Assembly: GCF_027944115.1 (NCBI RefSeq)
Contig: NZ_JAPJZI010000001.1
Span: forward strand, 4,518,610 to 4,582,609
Direction of reading: 5' to 3'
Source of the DNA: Hoeflea prorocentri
Lineage (GTDB): Bacteria > Pseudomonadota > Alphaproteobacteria > Rhizobiales > Rhizobiaceae
DNA: 64,000 nt
Shown here: piece by piece, positions 55,076 to 64,000 of the stretch
Position numbering within the stretch: position 1 is the first letter of the stretch
Layout of the letters: each line of letters begins with the position of its first letter
Translations under genes and position numbers: made by a program
The notes under the pieces: generated by a model
Database searches by the model: none
What the model was told of the DNA's origin: nothing
Seen by the model: the letters and a program-made list of their open reading frames with translations, nothing else

Positions 55076-56545
55076 ATGCCTCTCCCCGAACTTCTCGATC
55101 ATTTGAAGAAAACCGCCGCGCTCAGCCAGGTTGCCGGTCTCATCTCCTGGGACCAGGAGGCCATGATGCCGAAGGCGGGCGCCGCGCAGCGCGCTGAGCA
55201 GGCCGGCGCACTGGCCTCGGTCATTCATGCTCGCAATGCCGACCCGCGCATCGGCGAATGGGTTCACGGTATTGATCAAAGCCAACTCTCGGATTTCGAC
55301 CGGCGCAATGTCAACGAAGCAAAGCGCAGCTATGACCGGGCGACAAAAATCCCGCCACGGCTGGCGGAGGAAAGCGCAAGGGCAAGCTCCGAAGGCCAAA
55401 GAATATGGGCGCAGGCCCGGGCAGAAAAGAAGTTTGCCGGCTTTGTACCGGCGCTGAAGCGTAATATCGCGCTGAAGCGTGAGGCGGCGGCATGCCTCGC
55501 TGAGGACGGCGCGGACCTCTACGATTGCCTGCTCGATGAATATGAGCCGGGTGCGAAGTCAGCGGATCTCTTCCCGCTGCTTGAAAGCTTGCGCCCACCC
55601 CTGGTCGCGTTGCGCGAAAAGATAGCCGGCAAAGCAAAGCCGACGCCCCTCACCGGACACTTTCCCGCGGACCAGCAGCTTGCGCTGGCCAAGAGGATCG
55701 CTGCACGCATCGGGTATGATTTCGACGCCGGGCGGATCGACACCGTGGTCCACCCGTTCTGTTCGGGCAATGGCGGCGACGTGCGCATCACCACGCGGAC
55801 GGACGAGGCCGATCCGCTCAACTGCCTTTATTCGACCATTCACGAGGTCGGGCATGCGCTTTATGCCCAGGGCGCGCCGGACCCTTATCTTCCGGCTGCA
55901 GATTATTGCTCCATGGGTGTGCATGAGAGCCAGTCGCGCTTCTGGGAAAACCAGATCGCCCGGTCGCGGCTCTTTGCCGACTGGCTCTTCCCGGCGATGA
56001 AGGAAGCCTTCAGCGATATGAACCTCGATGGGCCGGATGCGCTTTTTGCCGCCGTCAACCGTGTAGAAACAGGCTTTATTCGCACCGAGGCTGACGAGGT
56101 GCACTATAACCTTCATATCCTTTTGCGCTTTGAACTGGAGCGCGAGCTGATTGCGGGCGGGTTGGAGGCGCAAGACCTTGAAGAGGCCTGGAACCAGCGC
56201 TTCGAGCGCGATTTCGGCATTGCGGTTCCCGATGCCAGCCTTGGTGTTCTGCAGGATGTGCACTGGTCGCTCGGCCTGTTCGGCTATTTCCCCACCTACA
56301 GTCTCGGCAATATCTACGCCGCGTGCCTCGACCGGGCGATGTTGAAGGACCTGCCGGGGCGCGACGACATGGTGCGCATGGCCGAGACGCAGCCGATCCT
56401 CGACTGGATGCGCGAGAAGATCCATATCCGCGGCCGGGTTCTTTCCGCGCCGGCGCTGATCGAGGAGGCGACCGGTGAAAAACCGACGGCCGCACCGCTT
56501 GTCTCCTATCTGGAGGCCAAATTCGGCGCTCTTTATGACATCTGA
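55076..56545 (+). CDS. M32 family carboxypeptidase
   Basis: 489 residues, typical of the Taq carboxypeptidase family. The zinc motif is IHEVGHALYAQG at about residue 262, followed by GVHESQSRFWEN with the third ligand Glu, and HPFCSGNGGDVRITTR upstream, all family signatures. It removes C-terminal residues from peptides in the cytoplasm. A TTG at 55070 could add two residues. Confidence 0.96.
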   Translation: MPLPELLDHLKKTAALSQVAGLISWDQEAMMPKAGAAQRAEQAGALASVIHARNADPRIGEWVHGIDQSQLSDFDRRNVNEAKRSYDRATKIPPRLAEESARASSEGQRIWAQARAEKKFAGFVPALKRNIALKREAAACLAEDGADLYDCLLDEYEPGAKSADLFPLLESLRPPLVALREKIAGKAKPTPLTGHFPADQQLALAKRIAARIGYDFDAGRIDTVVHPFCSGNGGDVRITTRTDEADPLNCLYSTIHEVGHALYAQGAPDPYLPAADYCSMGVHESQSRFWENQIARSRLFADWLFPAMKEAFSDMNLDGPDALFAAVNRVETGFIRTEADEVHYNLHILLRFELERELIAGGLEAQDLEEAWNQRFERDFGIAVPDASLGVLQDVHWSLGLFGYFPTYSLGNIYAACLDRAMLKDLPGRDDMVRMAETQPILDWMREKIHIRGRVLSAPALIEEATGEKPTAAPLVSYLEAKFGALYDI

Positions 56546-56659
56546 GCTTTTGTATTTCACCGTAGCCAATTGTGAGATCGTCGGCATACCCGCGCCATAA
56601 GAGACAACTAAACGGCATTGTGCAGCAATCCGAAGCCGGGCGACGATGGAGGAATGATC

Positions 56660-57100
56660 ATGAAGAAGGCTGTTGTCGCCCTTTTGGCGTGTTTTGCCCT
56701 TTGGAGCACGCTTCTCGGTGCCGCCCATGCACAGGCTCAATACAAGCCGGAACTTGTCGGGCTCTGGAAGGGAAATCTGGAACACGGAGCGCGCGTTCTC
56801 CCGTCCGATCCGACCCCGACCTACTACAATGCCATTGATCCGCCGCCTGAAATTACCATGACGATCATAGGACAGGACGATCGGTCATTTCACGGACTCA
56901 TGGGCAATCAGGAGGAGCGGAACTATGTTGTCGGCGTGGTGCGTGCCGACGGCAAATCGCTGTTGATGTCGGACGATGGCGGATACAAGAGCGCGACCAT
57001 GCTGACGCCGACCCGAATGGAATACTGTGTTCAGGTTGCTTCGGGCGATCACATGGTCGCGGCCTGCGGCATTCTGGAAAAGCAGGTCAATAACGAGTAG
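56660..57100 (+). CDS. Secreted protein of unknown function
   Basis: 146 residues. ATG 56660 follows GGAGGA and begins a signal peptide ending HAQAQY (about residue 26). The mature protein starts YKPELVGLWKGNLEHG, probably a small beta-rich fold, and has two cysteines (EYCVQV, AACGIL) near the C-terminus. No family recognised. Its end overlaps that of the convergent LysR gene by 14 bases. Confidence 0.75.
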   Translation: MKKAVVALLACFALWSTLLGAAHAQAQYKPELVGLWKGNLEHGARVLPSDPTPTYYNAIDPPPEITMTIIGQDDRSFHGLMGNQEERNYVVGVVRADGKSLLMSDDGGYKSATMLTPTRMEYCVQVASGDHMVAACGILEKQVNNE

Positions 57101-57980
57101 GCGGCTTGGGCAGTGCGTCTTTTAGCCAGCGCTTGAAGGCAGCGACGCCCGCATTCGCCGACGGGTGTTCGGCTTCGACAATCCAGTAGGCGAAATCCGT
57201 CGGATAGCGGTCGGGGAAGGGCGTGACAAGCTGTCCGGCTTCCAATGCGTCCGTCACCGCCGGTTCCCACGCCAGGAATATGCCAAGCCCGGCGATCGCG
57301 GCATCAATACAAAGCGATGCGTTTGTGAAAACCGGTCCGTCACCAAGAACACCCGTCGACAGGCCGTTCGGGCCGAGCCACGCGTCCCATTCAAACATGC
57401 CGTCCGGGTCGGTGATGATCGGATAGTCGGCGAGATCAGCCGGGTGGGTGAGGTTTTTTGCGAGACCGGGGCTGCAGACCGGGAAAACACACTGGTCGAT
57501 CAGTTTTTCCAGCCGTACGCCGCTCCATTCGCCTCGCCCCACCCGGATGCACAGATCGACATCCGAGCGGTTGGGATCAATCAGCGTCACCGATGCGTCG
57601 AGGCGTACCCGGATATGACTGTTCTGCCGGTGAAAGCCGCTCAATCGCTTGACGAGCCATTTTTCCGCCAGGACCGGCGGAATGGATACGGTCAGGGTGT
57701 CATTGCGATCCGTATCCGCCAGATCGACGGCGGCAGAAAGCTCCGTCATGGCAACGGTCAGGCGGCGGACAATCTCTTCTCCAAGCGGTGTCTTGCGCAG
57801 GCCGCCCGGGCGCCGTTCGAACAAAGTGCGCCCGAGCTGCCGCTCGGTCTTTTGCAGTTGCTGACTGACGGCGCCAATGGTCACACCAAGCTCCGAAGCG
57901 GCTTCCTTCAGGCTGCCCAGACGACCGACGGCTTCGACGGCCCTGAGACCGGAAAGATGAACCTTGTTGAGGTTTTTCAT
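57087..57980 (-). CDS. LysR family regulator, GcvA-like
   Basis: 297 residues. LSGLRAVEAVGRLGSLKEAASELGVTIGAVSQQLQKTERQLGRTLFERRPGG is a GcvA/AmpR-type winged helix (about 9-60); the effector domain follows with DVDLCIRVGRGEWSGVRLEKL. It is divergent from a small DUF1127-like ORF across a 70-nt spacer holding two 16-nt direct repeats, candidates for its binding sites. Confidence 0.93.
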   Translation of the reverse strand: MKNLNKVHLSGLRAVEAVGRLGSLKEAASELGVTIGAVSQQLQKTERQLGRTLFERRPGGLRKTPLGEEIVRRLTVAMTELSAAVDLADTDRNDTLTVSIPPVLAEKWLVKRLSGFHRQNSHIRVRLDASVTLIDPNRSDVDLCIRVGRGEWSGVRLEKLIDQCVFPVCSPGLAKNLTHPADLADYPIITDPDGMFEWDAWLGPNGLSTGVLGDGPVFTNASLCIDAAIAGLGIFLAWEPAVTDALEAGQLVTPFPDRYPTDFAYWIVEAEHPSANAGVAAFKRWLKDALPKPPTRY

Positions 57981-57996
57981 TTAGTTTTTCTAAAGT

Positions 57997-58052
57997 GATA
58001 TTGAGCAGAAATCGATAAGTTATGTTGATTTTAGCTGATATCGTTCAGAAAT
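57997..58052. promoter_or_regulatory. Direct repeats in the lysR upstream spacer
   Basis: GATATTGAGCAGAAAT at 57997-58012 and GATATCGTTCAGAAAT at 58037-58052 agree at 13 of 16 positions and are 40 bp apart. The second overlaps the start of the divergent small ORF. They may be LysR contacts. Confidence 0.45.
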
Positions 58053-58251
58053 GCTAAAACAACTGAACATCTGGAGCCTTTGGCCGATACGCGCGGCGAC
58101 GGGCGGTACAAACAGCCGAAGCGATTGCGATCACCAGGATTGGCGGAGCGATCCGCTGTCTCATCCGGAGGTCGCGCGCATGACGCAAAGGGAGCTTGCG
58201 GATCTTCCCTTTCAATCCCATTGGCTGCGTCCGGGGCGTGAAGATCAATAG
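58051..58251 (+). CDS. Small DUF1127-like protein
   Basis: 66 residues. The C-terminal part SDPLSHPEVARMTQRELADLPF has the R-E-L-A-D-L core seen in the short DUF1127 family of rhizobial proteins, though the usual Arg-rich run before it is missing. Start ATG 58051 lacks an obvious ribosome binding site. It may encode an RNA-binding or regulatory peptide; support is moderate. Confidence 0.45.
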   Translation: MLKQLNIWSLWPIRAATGGTNSRSDCDHQDWRSDPLSHPEVARMTQRELADLPFQSHWLRPGREDQ

Positions 58252-58317
58252 CCGCTTCTATTTGACATGATCGCGCATTAGCATGTGATTTGACCCGTTG
58301 TGTCACAGGAGACCCGC

Positions 58318-59277
58318 ATGCTTTCCCGATCCGTGCCAACCGTTGCGCTTTTTCTCGCCGTGCTTTTGTTTCCCGCGCTCGCCATGGCTCAGGGCCTGAA
58401 AAAGGTCGCCATCGGCGTCGACTGGTTCATCAATCCCAATCACGGCCCGCTGGTGGTCGCCCTGGAGCGCGGCTATTTCAAGGAGGCCGGATTGGACGTG
58501 AGCATCGTGACGCCGGAGAAGACCACCGACAACGTTACCATGGTCCTCGATGGGCGGGTCGCCATCGGGATGTCCGACCAGCCGCGCACACAGATTGAAA
58601 TTGCCAATGGCAGCACGCTCTCAGTCGTCGGAACGCTCATTCCCGTGCCGCTGAATGCGGTGCTGACCATTGAAGGCGGGCCGATCAAGACCGTCGAGGA
58701 TATACGCGGCAAGCGCGTCGGCTTTGCTGACAGCGAAAAAACGGAACGCGATCTTCTCATGATTGCGCTGGCTGCGCAGGGTATAAACGGTCAGGACATC
58801 ACCCTCGTCGATGTCGAGTTTGACATGGTTTCGGCGCTGCTGGACGGCAAGGTCGATGCGCTGACGGATGTCTATCGGAATTTCGAACCGATCCGGCTGC
58901 AGCTTGCCGGTGCGACGCCGAAAGTGTTCGACGTGGAGGCAGGCACGATGCCGATCTACAGCGAGCTGGTCTATATCGCCAACAATACGTTGATTGAACC
59001 GGATGTCGTGGACAAGTTCCTGGTTGCCGTCGAGCGTGGCGTCAAGGCCATCGTCGACGACCCCGATGCCGGATGGGAAACCTTCATCAAATATGATCCA
59101 AAACTCGACACCGAACTGAACAGGCTGTCGTGGGAGGCAACGGTGCCTTTGTATTCGACCCGGCCGGCAACAGTCGATGAAGCGGCCTTTGCACGGTTCG
59201 CGACCTTCCTGGTCGCCAACCAGCTTGTCGCCAGAATGCCGGCGCTCAACACCTATATTTATGGCTTGCAGCCCTGA
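58318..59277 (+). CDS. ABC transporter substrate-binding protein, NMT1/THI5 type
   Basis: 319 residues. A signal peptide ends ALAMAQ (about 24). The mature protein has DWFINPNHGPLVVALERGYFKEAGLDV and DGRVAIGMSDQPRTQIEIANG, the NMT1/SsuA-like fold that binds pyrimidine or other small nitrogenous ligands (ThiY/RibY-type). ATG 58318 follows GGAG. No permease or ATPase gene is adjacent, so it must use components coded elsewhere or have another role. Confidence 0.9.
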   Translation: MLSRSVPTVALFLAVLLFPALAMAQGLKKVAIGVDWFINPNHGPLVVALERGYFKEAGLDVSIVTPEKTTDNVTMVLDGRVAIGMSDQPRTQIEIANGSTLSVVGTLIPVPLNAVLTIEGGPIKTVEDIRGKRVGFADSEKTERDLLMIALAAQGINGQDITLVDVEFDMVSALLDGKVDALTDVYRNFEPIRLQLAGATPKVFDVEAGTMPIYSELVYIANNTLIEPDVVDKFLVAVERGVKAIVDDPDAGWETFIKYDPKLDTELNRLSWEATVPLYSTRPATVDEAAFARFATFLVANQLVARMPALNTYIYGLQP

Positions 59278-59283
59278 AGGCTT

Positions 59284-60171
59284 TCAGCGACGCACCGCCT
59301 GCGCAACGACGATGGCGACGATAACGAGCGATGCTCCCGCCACCTGATGCAGGGAAAAGTCTTCCGACAGCAGGAAGACCGCAAGGGCTATGGTCAGAAC
59401 GGGTTCCAGGTTCATGATCATCGCGGCGCGCGAGGGGCCGATCAGCCGGACACTGGCGAACATGCCGAAAAACGCCCCGGCGAATGTCAGGGCGGTCGCT
59501 GCGATGATGAGCAGTGAAACCGTATCGACCGGTGGCGGTGTCCAGCGGCCGGTGACTGCGGTCGCACCCAGGACCAGAATAAGCCCCGTCCCTGCCATAT
59601 AGAAGGTTGAGACAGTCGACTGGACGTTGCTCAGTTTGCGCCCGCTCCACAGGAACGACACGCTGATCCCGCATGCCGCGACGATGGCGAAAAGGAGCCC
59701 GGGCGTGTTCAGCGCTTCGAGCCCGACACCCAGACACAGGACCAGACCAGCGAGCGCGGCAATGAAACAGATGATTTCAACCCATGACGGTGGGCGGCGG
59801 TCAATCAGGCTTTCACCCAGCCTCGTGATGAGTGGGAACATGTAGAAGATCAGTATGGCGAGGCTGACCGGCATGAAGAAAAACGAAGCGATCAGTCCGC
59901 CGGAGCCGATCATGTAGGCGGTTCCCGCGCCAAGGCAATGCAGCAACTGACGCCGCCCCAGCCGGAAGGGCACGCCCTGAACCCGGAGCCAAAAGGCGCA
60001 CAGCGACAGAAAGCAGACGAGACGCAGGACCAGCAGCGTTTCGATGCTCGTGCCGAGCGCGTAGACCATCGGCGTCAGGATGTTTGAAAAGCTGATGCTG
60101 ACCGTAGCCGCGAGAACAAGCGACAGGCCGAGCGCAGGGGCGCTGCTATCGGTTTCCAGCGCTTTGCTCAT
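59284..60171 (-). CDS. EamA/DMT family transporter
   Basis: 295 residues with ten membrane segments in two EamA repeats. The second repeat ends with NLEPVLTIALAVFLLSEDFSLHQVAGASLVIVAIVVAQ, the family signature. Substrates of the family are diverse small metabolites, here unknown. The start at 60171 is chosen over the longer frame to 60243. Its divergent neighbour is ccmC. Confidence 0.92.
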   Translation of the reverse strand: MSKALETDSSAPALGLSLVLAATVSISFSNILTPMVYALGTSIETLLVLRLVCFLSLCAFWLRVQGVPFRLGRRQLLHCLGAGTAYMIGSGGLIASFFFMPVSLAILIFYMFPLITRLGESLIDRRPPSWVEIICFIAALAGLVLCLGVGLEALNTPGLLFAIVAACGISVSFLWSGRKLSNVQSTVSTFYMAGTGLILVLGATAVTGRWTPPPVDTVSLLIIAATALTFAGAFFGMFASVRLIGPSRAAMIMNLEPVLTIALAVFLLSEDFSLHQVAGASLVIVAIVVAQAVRR

Positions 60172-60332
60172 TGACCTTCGCCCCGGTTCATGGCGACAGT
60201 CATAAGGTGTTCGCATCCGGCTGTAAATTGTTGGTTGATGCATGCGATCACGGGTTTTTGTGCGTCATATGGCGCATGGCAAATGCCGGCCGCATTGTCT
60301 ATATATCGCCCGAAGGTTAAACAGTTGCCATC

Positions 60333-61079
60333 ATGATCACGAGTACTGTCAATTTCGTCTCCGGGCTGGCCAACCCAACCCGTTACCTGACCGTAGCAGG
60401 CAAGATGCTTCCCTGGATGACGGGTATTACCGGCGTTCTCTTCGCCGTCGGGCTTTATATGAGCTTCCAGGCTCCCGAAGACTATCAGCAGGGTATGACG
60501 GTGCGCATCATGTTCATTCATGTACCGGCAGCTTGGCTGGCGATGATGTGTTACACGGTGATGGCAATCTCGGCGGTCGGTACACTGGTCTGGAAGCATC
60601 CGCTGGCGGACGTATCGGCCAAGGCGGCCGCTCCGATCGGCGCCGCATTCACCTTTCTGGCCCTCATCACCGGTTCCTTGTGGGGCAAGCCCATGTGGGG
60701 CACATGGTGGGTCTGGGATGCGCGGCTGACCTCGGTTTTTGTGCTGTTCCTGATGTATCTCGGCCTTATGGCGCTCAATCGTGCGATGGACGATCCCGGA
60801 CGGGCCGCCCGGCTGTCGGCAATCATCATTCTTGTCGGCTATATCAATATTCCGATCATCAAATTCTCCGTGGACTGGTGGAACACGCTGCATCAGCCAG
60901 CAAGCGTGATCCGGCTCGACGGGCCGACAATCCATTCGTCCATGCTTTATCCCCTGCTGGTCATGGCGTTGGCCTTCTCCATGCTGTTCTTCACGCTGCA
61001 CCTGATGGCGATGCGTAACGAGATCTGGCGCCGTCGCGTTTCATCGCTCCGCCGCCAAGCGGCGCGATCGATGGTTTGA
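60333..61079 (+). CDS. ccmC: Heme transporter subunit CcmC
   Basis: 248 residues, six membrane helices. The tryptophan-rich heme-handling motif is GTWWVWDARLTSVFVLFLMY at about 126-145; His residues flank it in FIHVPAAWLAM and TIHSSMLYPLLVM. CcmC presents heme to CcmE. In rhizobia it normally follows ccmB directly; here 25.8 kb lie between and ccmC must have its own promoter in the 161 nt shared with the divergent DMT gene. Confidence 0.96.
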   Translation: MITSTVNFVSGLANPTRYLTVAGKMLPWMTGITGVLFAVGLYMSFQAPEDYQQGMTVRIMFIHVPAAWLAMMCYTVMAISAVGTLVWKHPLADVSAKAAAPIGAAFTFLALITGSLWGKPMWGTWWVWDARLTSVFVLFLMYLGLMALNRAMDDPGRAARLSAIIILVGYINIPIIKFSVDWWNTLHQPASVIRLDGPTIHSSMLYPLLVMALAFSMLFFTLHLMAMRNEIWRRRVSSLRRQAARSMV

Positions 61080-61101
61080 CGGTGACCGGGAGCCGATTGC
61101 G

Positions 61102-61281
61102 ATGAGCCATCTTGCCTTTGTCATGCTGTCCTATGGGATCACTGCGCTCACCGTGGCGGCGTTGATCGTTTGGGTGCTGCTTGACCAGCGCGGGCGCCAG
61201 GCGGAGCTGGCGGAACTGGAAGCGCGGGGTGTGCGGCGGCGATCGGCAGCACCGGCGGGGGCGAGCGATGACCAGCAGTAG
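61102..61281 (+). CDS. ccmD: Heme exporter protein CcmD
   Basis: 59 residues: one membrane helix (about 5-27), then a charged helix RGRQAELAELEARGVRRR, as usual for CcmD, which helps release holo-CcmE. It is 22 nt after ccmC and overlaps the ccmG start by 14 bases. Found by reading the gap between ccmC and ccmG. Confidence 0.88.
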   Translation: MSHLAFVMLSYGITALTVAALIVWVLLDQRGRQAELAELEARGVRRRSAAPAGASDDQQ

Positions 61282-61873
61282 CGAACAGACAGACACCGGA
61301 TCACAAAAGGGCCGTCGCCGATTTGCCGCGTTCCTTCCGCTGATTGCCTTTATGGCGCTGGTGGCGATCTTTTTTGGTCAGCTCATCTCGGGCGAGGATG
61401 TCTCCGAGGTTCCATCCGTTCTCATCGGCACCGAGGCACCGGCGCTTGACCTGCCGGCCCTTGAGGGATTGAAGCGCTCAGGTCAGACCGTGCCGGCGCT
61501 GACCGATGCTGCCGTCGACGGCAAGCTGACCCTGGTCAATGTGTGGGCGAGCTGGTGTGTGCCATGCCGCACCGAGCATCCGCTGTTGATGGCGCTTGCA
61601 CAGGATGAGCGCATCAACATTGTCGGCATCAACTACAAGGACAAGTCGGAAAATGCGCTGCGTTTTCTGGGCGAGCTTGGCAACCCCTATACGGCTGTCG
61701 GTGTCGACCCGAACGGTGTCGCCGCCATCGACTGGGGTGTCTACGGCATTCCCGAATCCTTCCTGGTCGATGCAAACGGCACCATCGTTTACAAACAGAT
61801 CGGCCCGTTCTCGCCCGATACCGTACGCGGCGAGCTGCTGCCGGCGGTGGAAAAGGCCTTGGCGGGGTTATAG
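61268..61873 (+). CDS. ccmG: Thiol:disulfide interchange protein CcmG/DsbE
   Basis: 201 residues. An N-terminal anchor (about 24-42) holds a periplasmic thioredoxin fold with the active site WCVPC near residue 92 and GVYGIPESFLVD with the cis-Pro. It reduces apocytochrome cysteines during heme attachment. ATG 61268 overlaps ccmD, as expected in an operon. Confidence 0.96.
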   Translation: MTSSSEQTDTGSQKGRRRFAAFLPLIAFMALVAIFFGQLISGEDVSEVPSVLIGTEAPALDLPALEGLKRSGQTVPALTDAAVDGKLTLVNVWASWCVPCRTEHPLLMALAQDERINIVGINYKDKSENALRFLGELGNPYTAVGVDPNGVAAIDWGVYGIPESFLVDANGTIVYKQIGPFSPDTVRGELLPAVEKALAGL

Positions 61874-61896
61874 TTTTTTTGCTGGCGCGCCGTACC

Positions 61897-61913
61897 GATC
61901 ATCTATGATGATC
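61897..61913. terminator. Hairpin in the ccmG-yciB convergent gap
   Basis: GATCATC (61897-61903) and GATGATC (61907-61913) form a perfect stem with a 3-nt loop; outer GGCGC/GCGCC arms (61884-61888, 61916-61920) may extend it. It follows ccmG by 23 nt. The rest of the 278-nt gap shows no gene I would support. Confidence 0.4.
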
Positions 61914-62151
61914 TGGCGCCGCACAGGCGGCGACGGCCGGTCGGCCTTGTGAAGCTCCGCAAGTTTCGGACCGTTTTCTCTTTCGGGGTTTCATGGAAAA
62001 GGAACCCTGTGCGTAAGCACCGCAAGCGCGACAGCGCATCGGGCCTTATGGCCCGCCTCGTCCGGAGTTTGGCGGCGAAACCGCGCTCAACCGCGAGGAC
62101 ATGCGAAACGAGCCCATCAGCGAAAACTGACAGTCACCAAGCGCTGTGCGC

Positions 62152-62807
62152 TCAGGAGCTTTCTTCTTCCTCACCCTCTTCCGGGAGCGTATGACGCATG
62201 ACCATGGGCATCTGGCTCATGGTGAAGATGATGGTGATCGGCATAATGCCCCAGACCTTGAAGGCGACCCAGAAATCGGTCGAAAAGCTGCGCCAGACGA
62301 TCTCGTTGACCAGGGCGAGAAATACGAAGAACAGGCCCCAGCGCAGGGTCAGTTTGCGCCAGCCTTCCGCATCAAGCCGGAAAGCGCTTTCGAAGACATA
62401 ACCGAGCAGTGATTTGCCGAAGAGCAGGCCGCCCAGCAGCGTTGCAGCGAACAGGCCGTTGACGATGGTCGGCTTCATCTTGATGAAGGTGTCGTTCTGC
62501 AGCCAGAGGGTCAGCGCGCCGAAGACAAAGACGATGACGCCGGAGACCAGCGGCATGATGGGCAGGGTGCGCGTCAGAAGCCAGGAAACCGACAACGAGA
62601 TGGCGGTGGCGATCATGAAGAGGCCGGTGGCGATGAAGATCGGTCCGCCAAAAGCTGCGAGCGCCGGGATGCGTTCGGCCAGCCATTCGCCGCGTGCATT
62701 GGCGAAAAAGAAGACCAGCAGGGGGCCGAGTTCGAGCGCCATTTTGAGCAGGGGATTGATCTCCTGCCTTTCCGGATCGGACGGGTCCCGTTCGAAAATG
62801 GGCTGGC

Positions 62808-62811
<4 letters not shown>
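62152..62811 (-). CDS. yciB: Inner membrane-spanning protein YciB (septation protein A family)
   Basis: 219 residues with about five spans. [50 protein letters not shown] and [33 protein letters not shown] are family motifs. It affects cell-envelope integrity and division. The start overlaps the ftsY stop (ATGA), so it is coupled to ftsY, as in other rhizobia. Confidence 0.95.

Positions 62812-64000
<1,189 letters not shown>

Noticed and set aside
55559..56785. 408-codon minus-strand ORF
   Set aside because: Antisense to the M32 carboxypeptidase, whose motifs are complete.
34501..60244. Prophage or classical genomic island
   Set aside because: No integrase, transposase, tRNA target or phage structural gene is visible in the inserted block, so the mechanism of insertion remains open.
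61949..62194. 81-codon plus-strand ORF between ccmG and yciB
   Set aside because: Runs into the end of yciB on the opposite strand; Ser/Arg-rich translation without family resemblance.

Overview
The window is a 64 kb stretch of high-G+C chromosomal DNA from an alphaproteobacterium, most likely of the order Hyphomicrobiales (Rhizobiales). The basis is gene content and order: IalB-family and DUF2794 proteins, a DUF1223 gene near acnA, acnA divergent from ccmAB, and ccmC-ccmD-ccmG followed by convergent yciB and ftsY. The genus cannot be fixed from sequence alone. I see no rRNA, tRNA, CRISPR array, transposase or phage gene. All positions were derived by eye.

Layout. 1-24 kb is ordinary chromosomal backbone: a truncated membrane protein, a GNAT enzyme, typA, a soluble globin-coupled chemoreceptor, an M3 peptidase, argG, a LysE exporter, rlmN, an IalB-like secreted protein, a cupin/LysR pair, thpR, tesA divergent from a ybbA-ybbP-like ABC system, a BI-1 family membrane protein, a membrane adenylate cyclase, DUF2794 and DUF1223. 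24.4-30.1 kb is an accessory block: a two-gene RND efflux system, an AraC regulator and a peroxiredoxin-like protein. 30.2-34.5 kb holds acnA and divergent ccmA-ccmB.

From 34.5 to 60.2 kb the cytochrome c maturation operon is interrupted by about 26 kb of accessory DNA. This holds a transglycosylase-like protein lacking both catalytic glutamates, an SRPBCC/ArsR pair, a GNAT enzyme and a metallo-hydrolase. It also has an EF-hand/ferric-reductase-like operon facing a MarR regulator, an OmpA-like protein, an ABC-F ATPase with an overlapping leader ORF, and a small DnaB-type ATPase lying between imperfect 40-nt direct repeats. Next comes a copper/redox cluster: a CutF-like small exported protein, a multicopper oxidase and a cytochrome c on one strand; opposite them a MerR-type promoter, a 39-residue membrane protein, a cytochrome c and a cytochrome c'. 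The block ends with a MarR/cytochrome b561 pair with clear operators, a deletion scar joining a headless tetR to a headless GST gene, a winged-helix/hydrolase fusion divergent from a hydrolase, an M32 carboxypeptidase, a LysR regulator, an orphan NMT1-type binding protein and a DMT exporter.

60.3-64 kb resumes with ccmC-ccmD-ccmG, then yciB and ftsY. ftsY runs off the right edge inside an in-frame hexanucleotide repeat encoding Pro-Glu.

The strongest leads are the CutF/oxidase pair beside a MerR-type promoter with the 19-bp spacer, the split ccm operon, the degenerate transglycosylase and the repeat-flanked DnaB-type ATPase.
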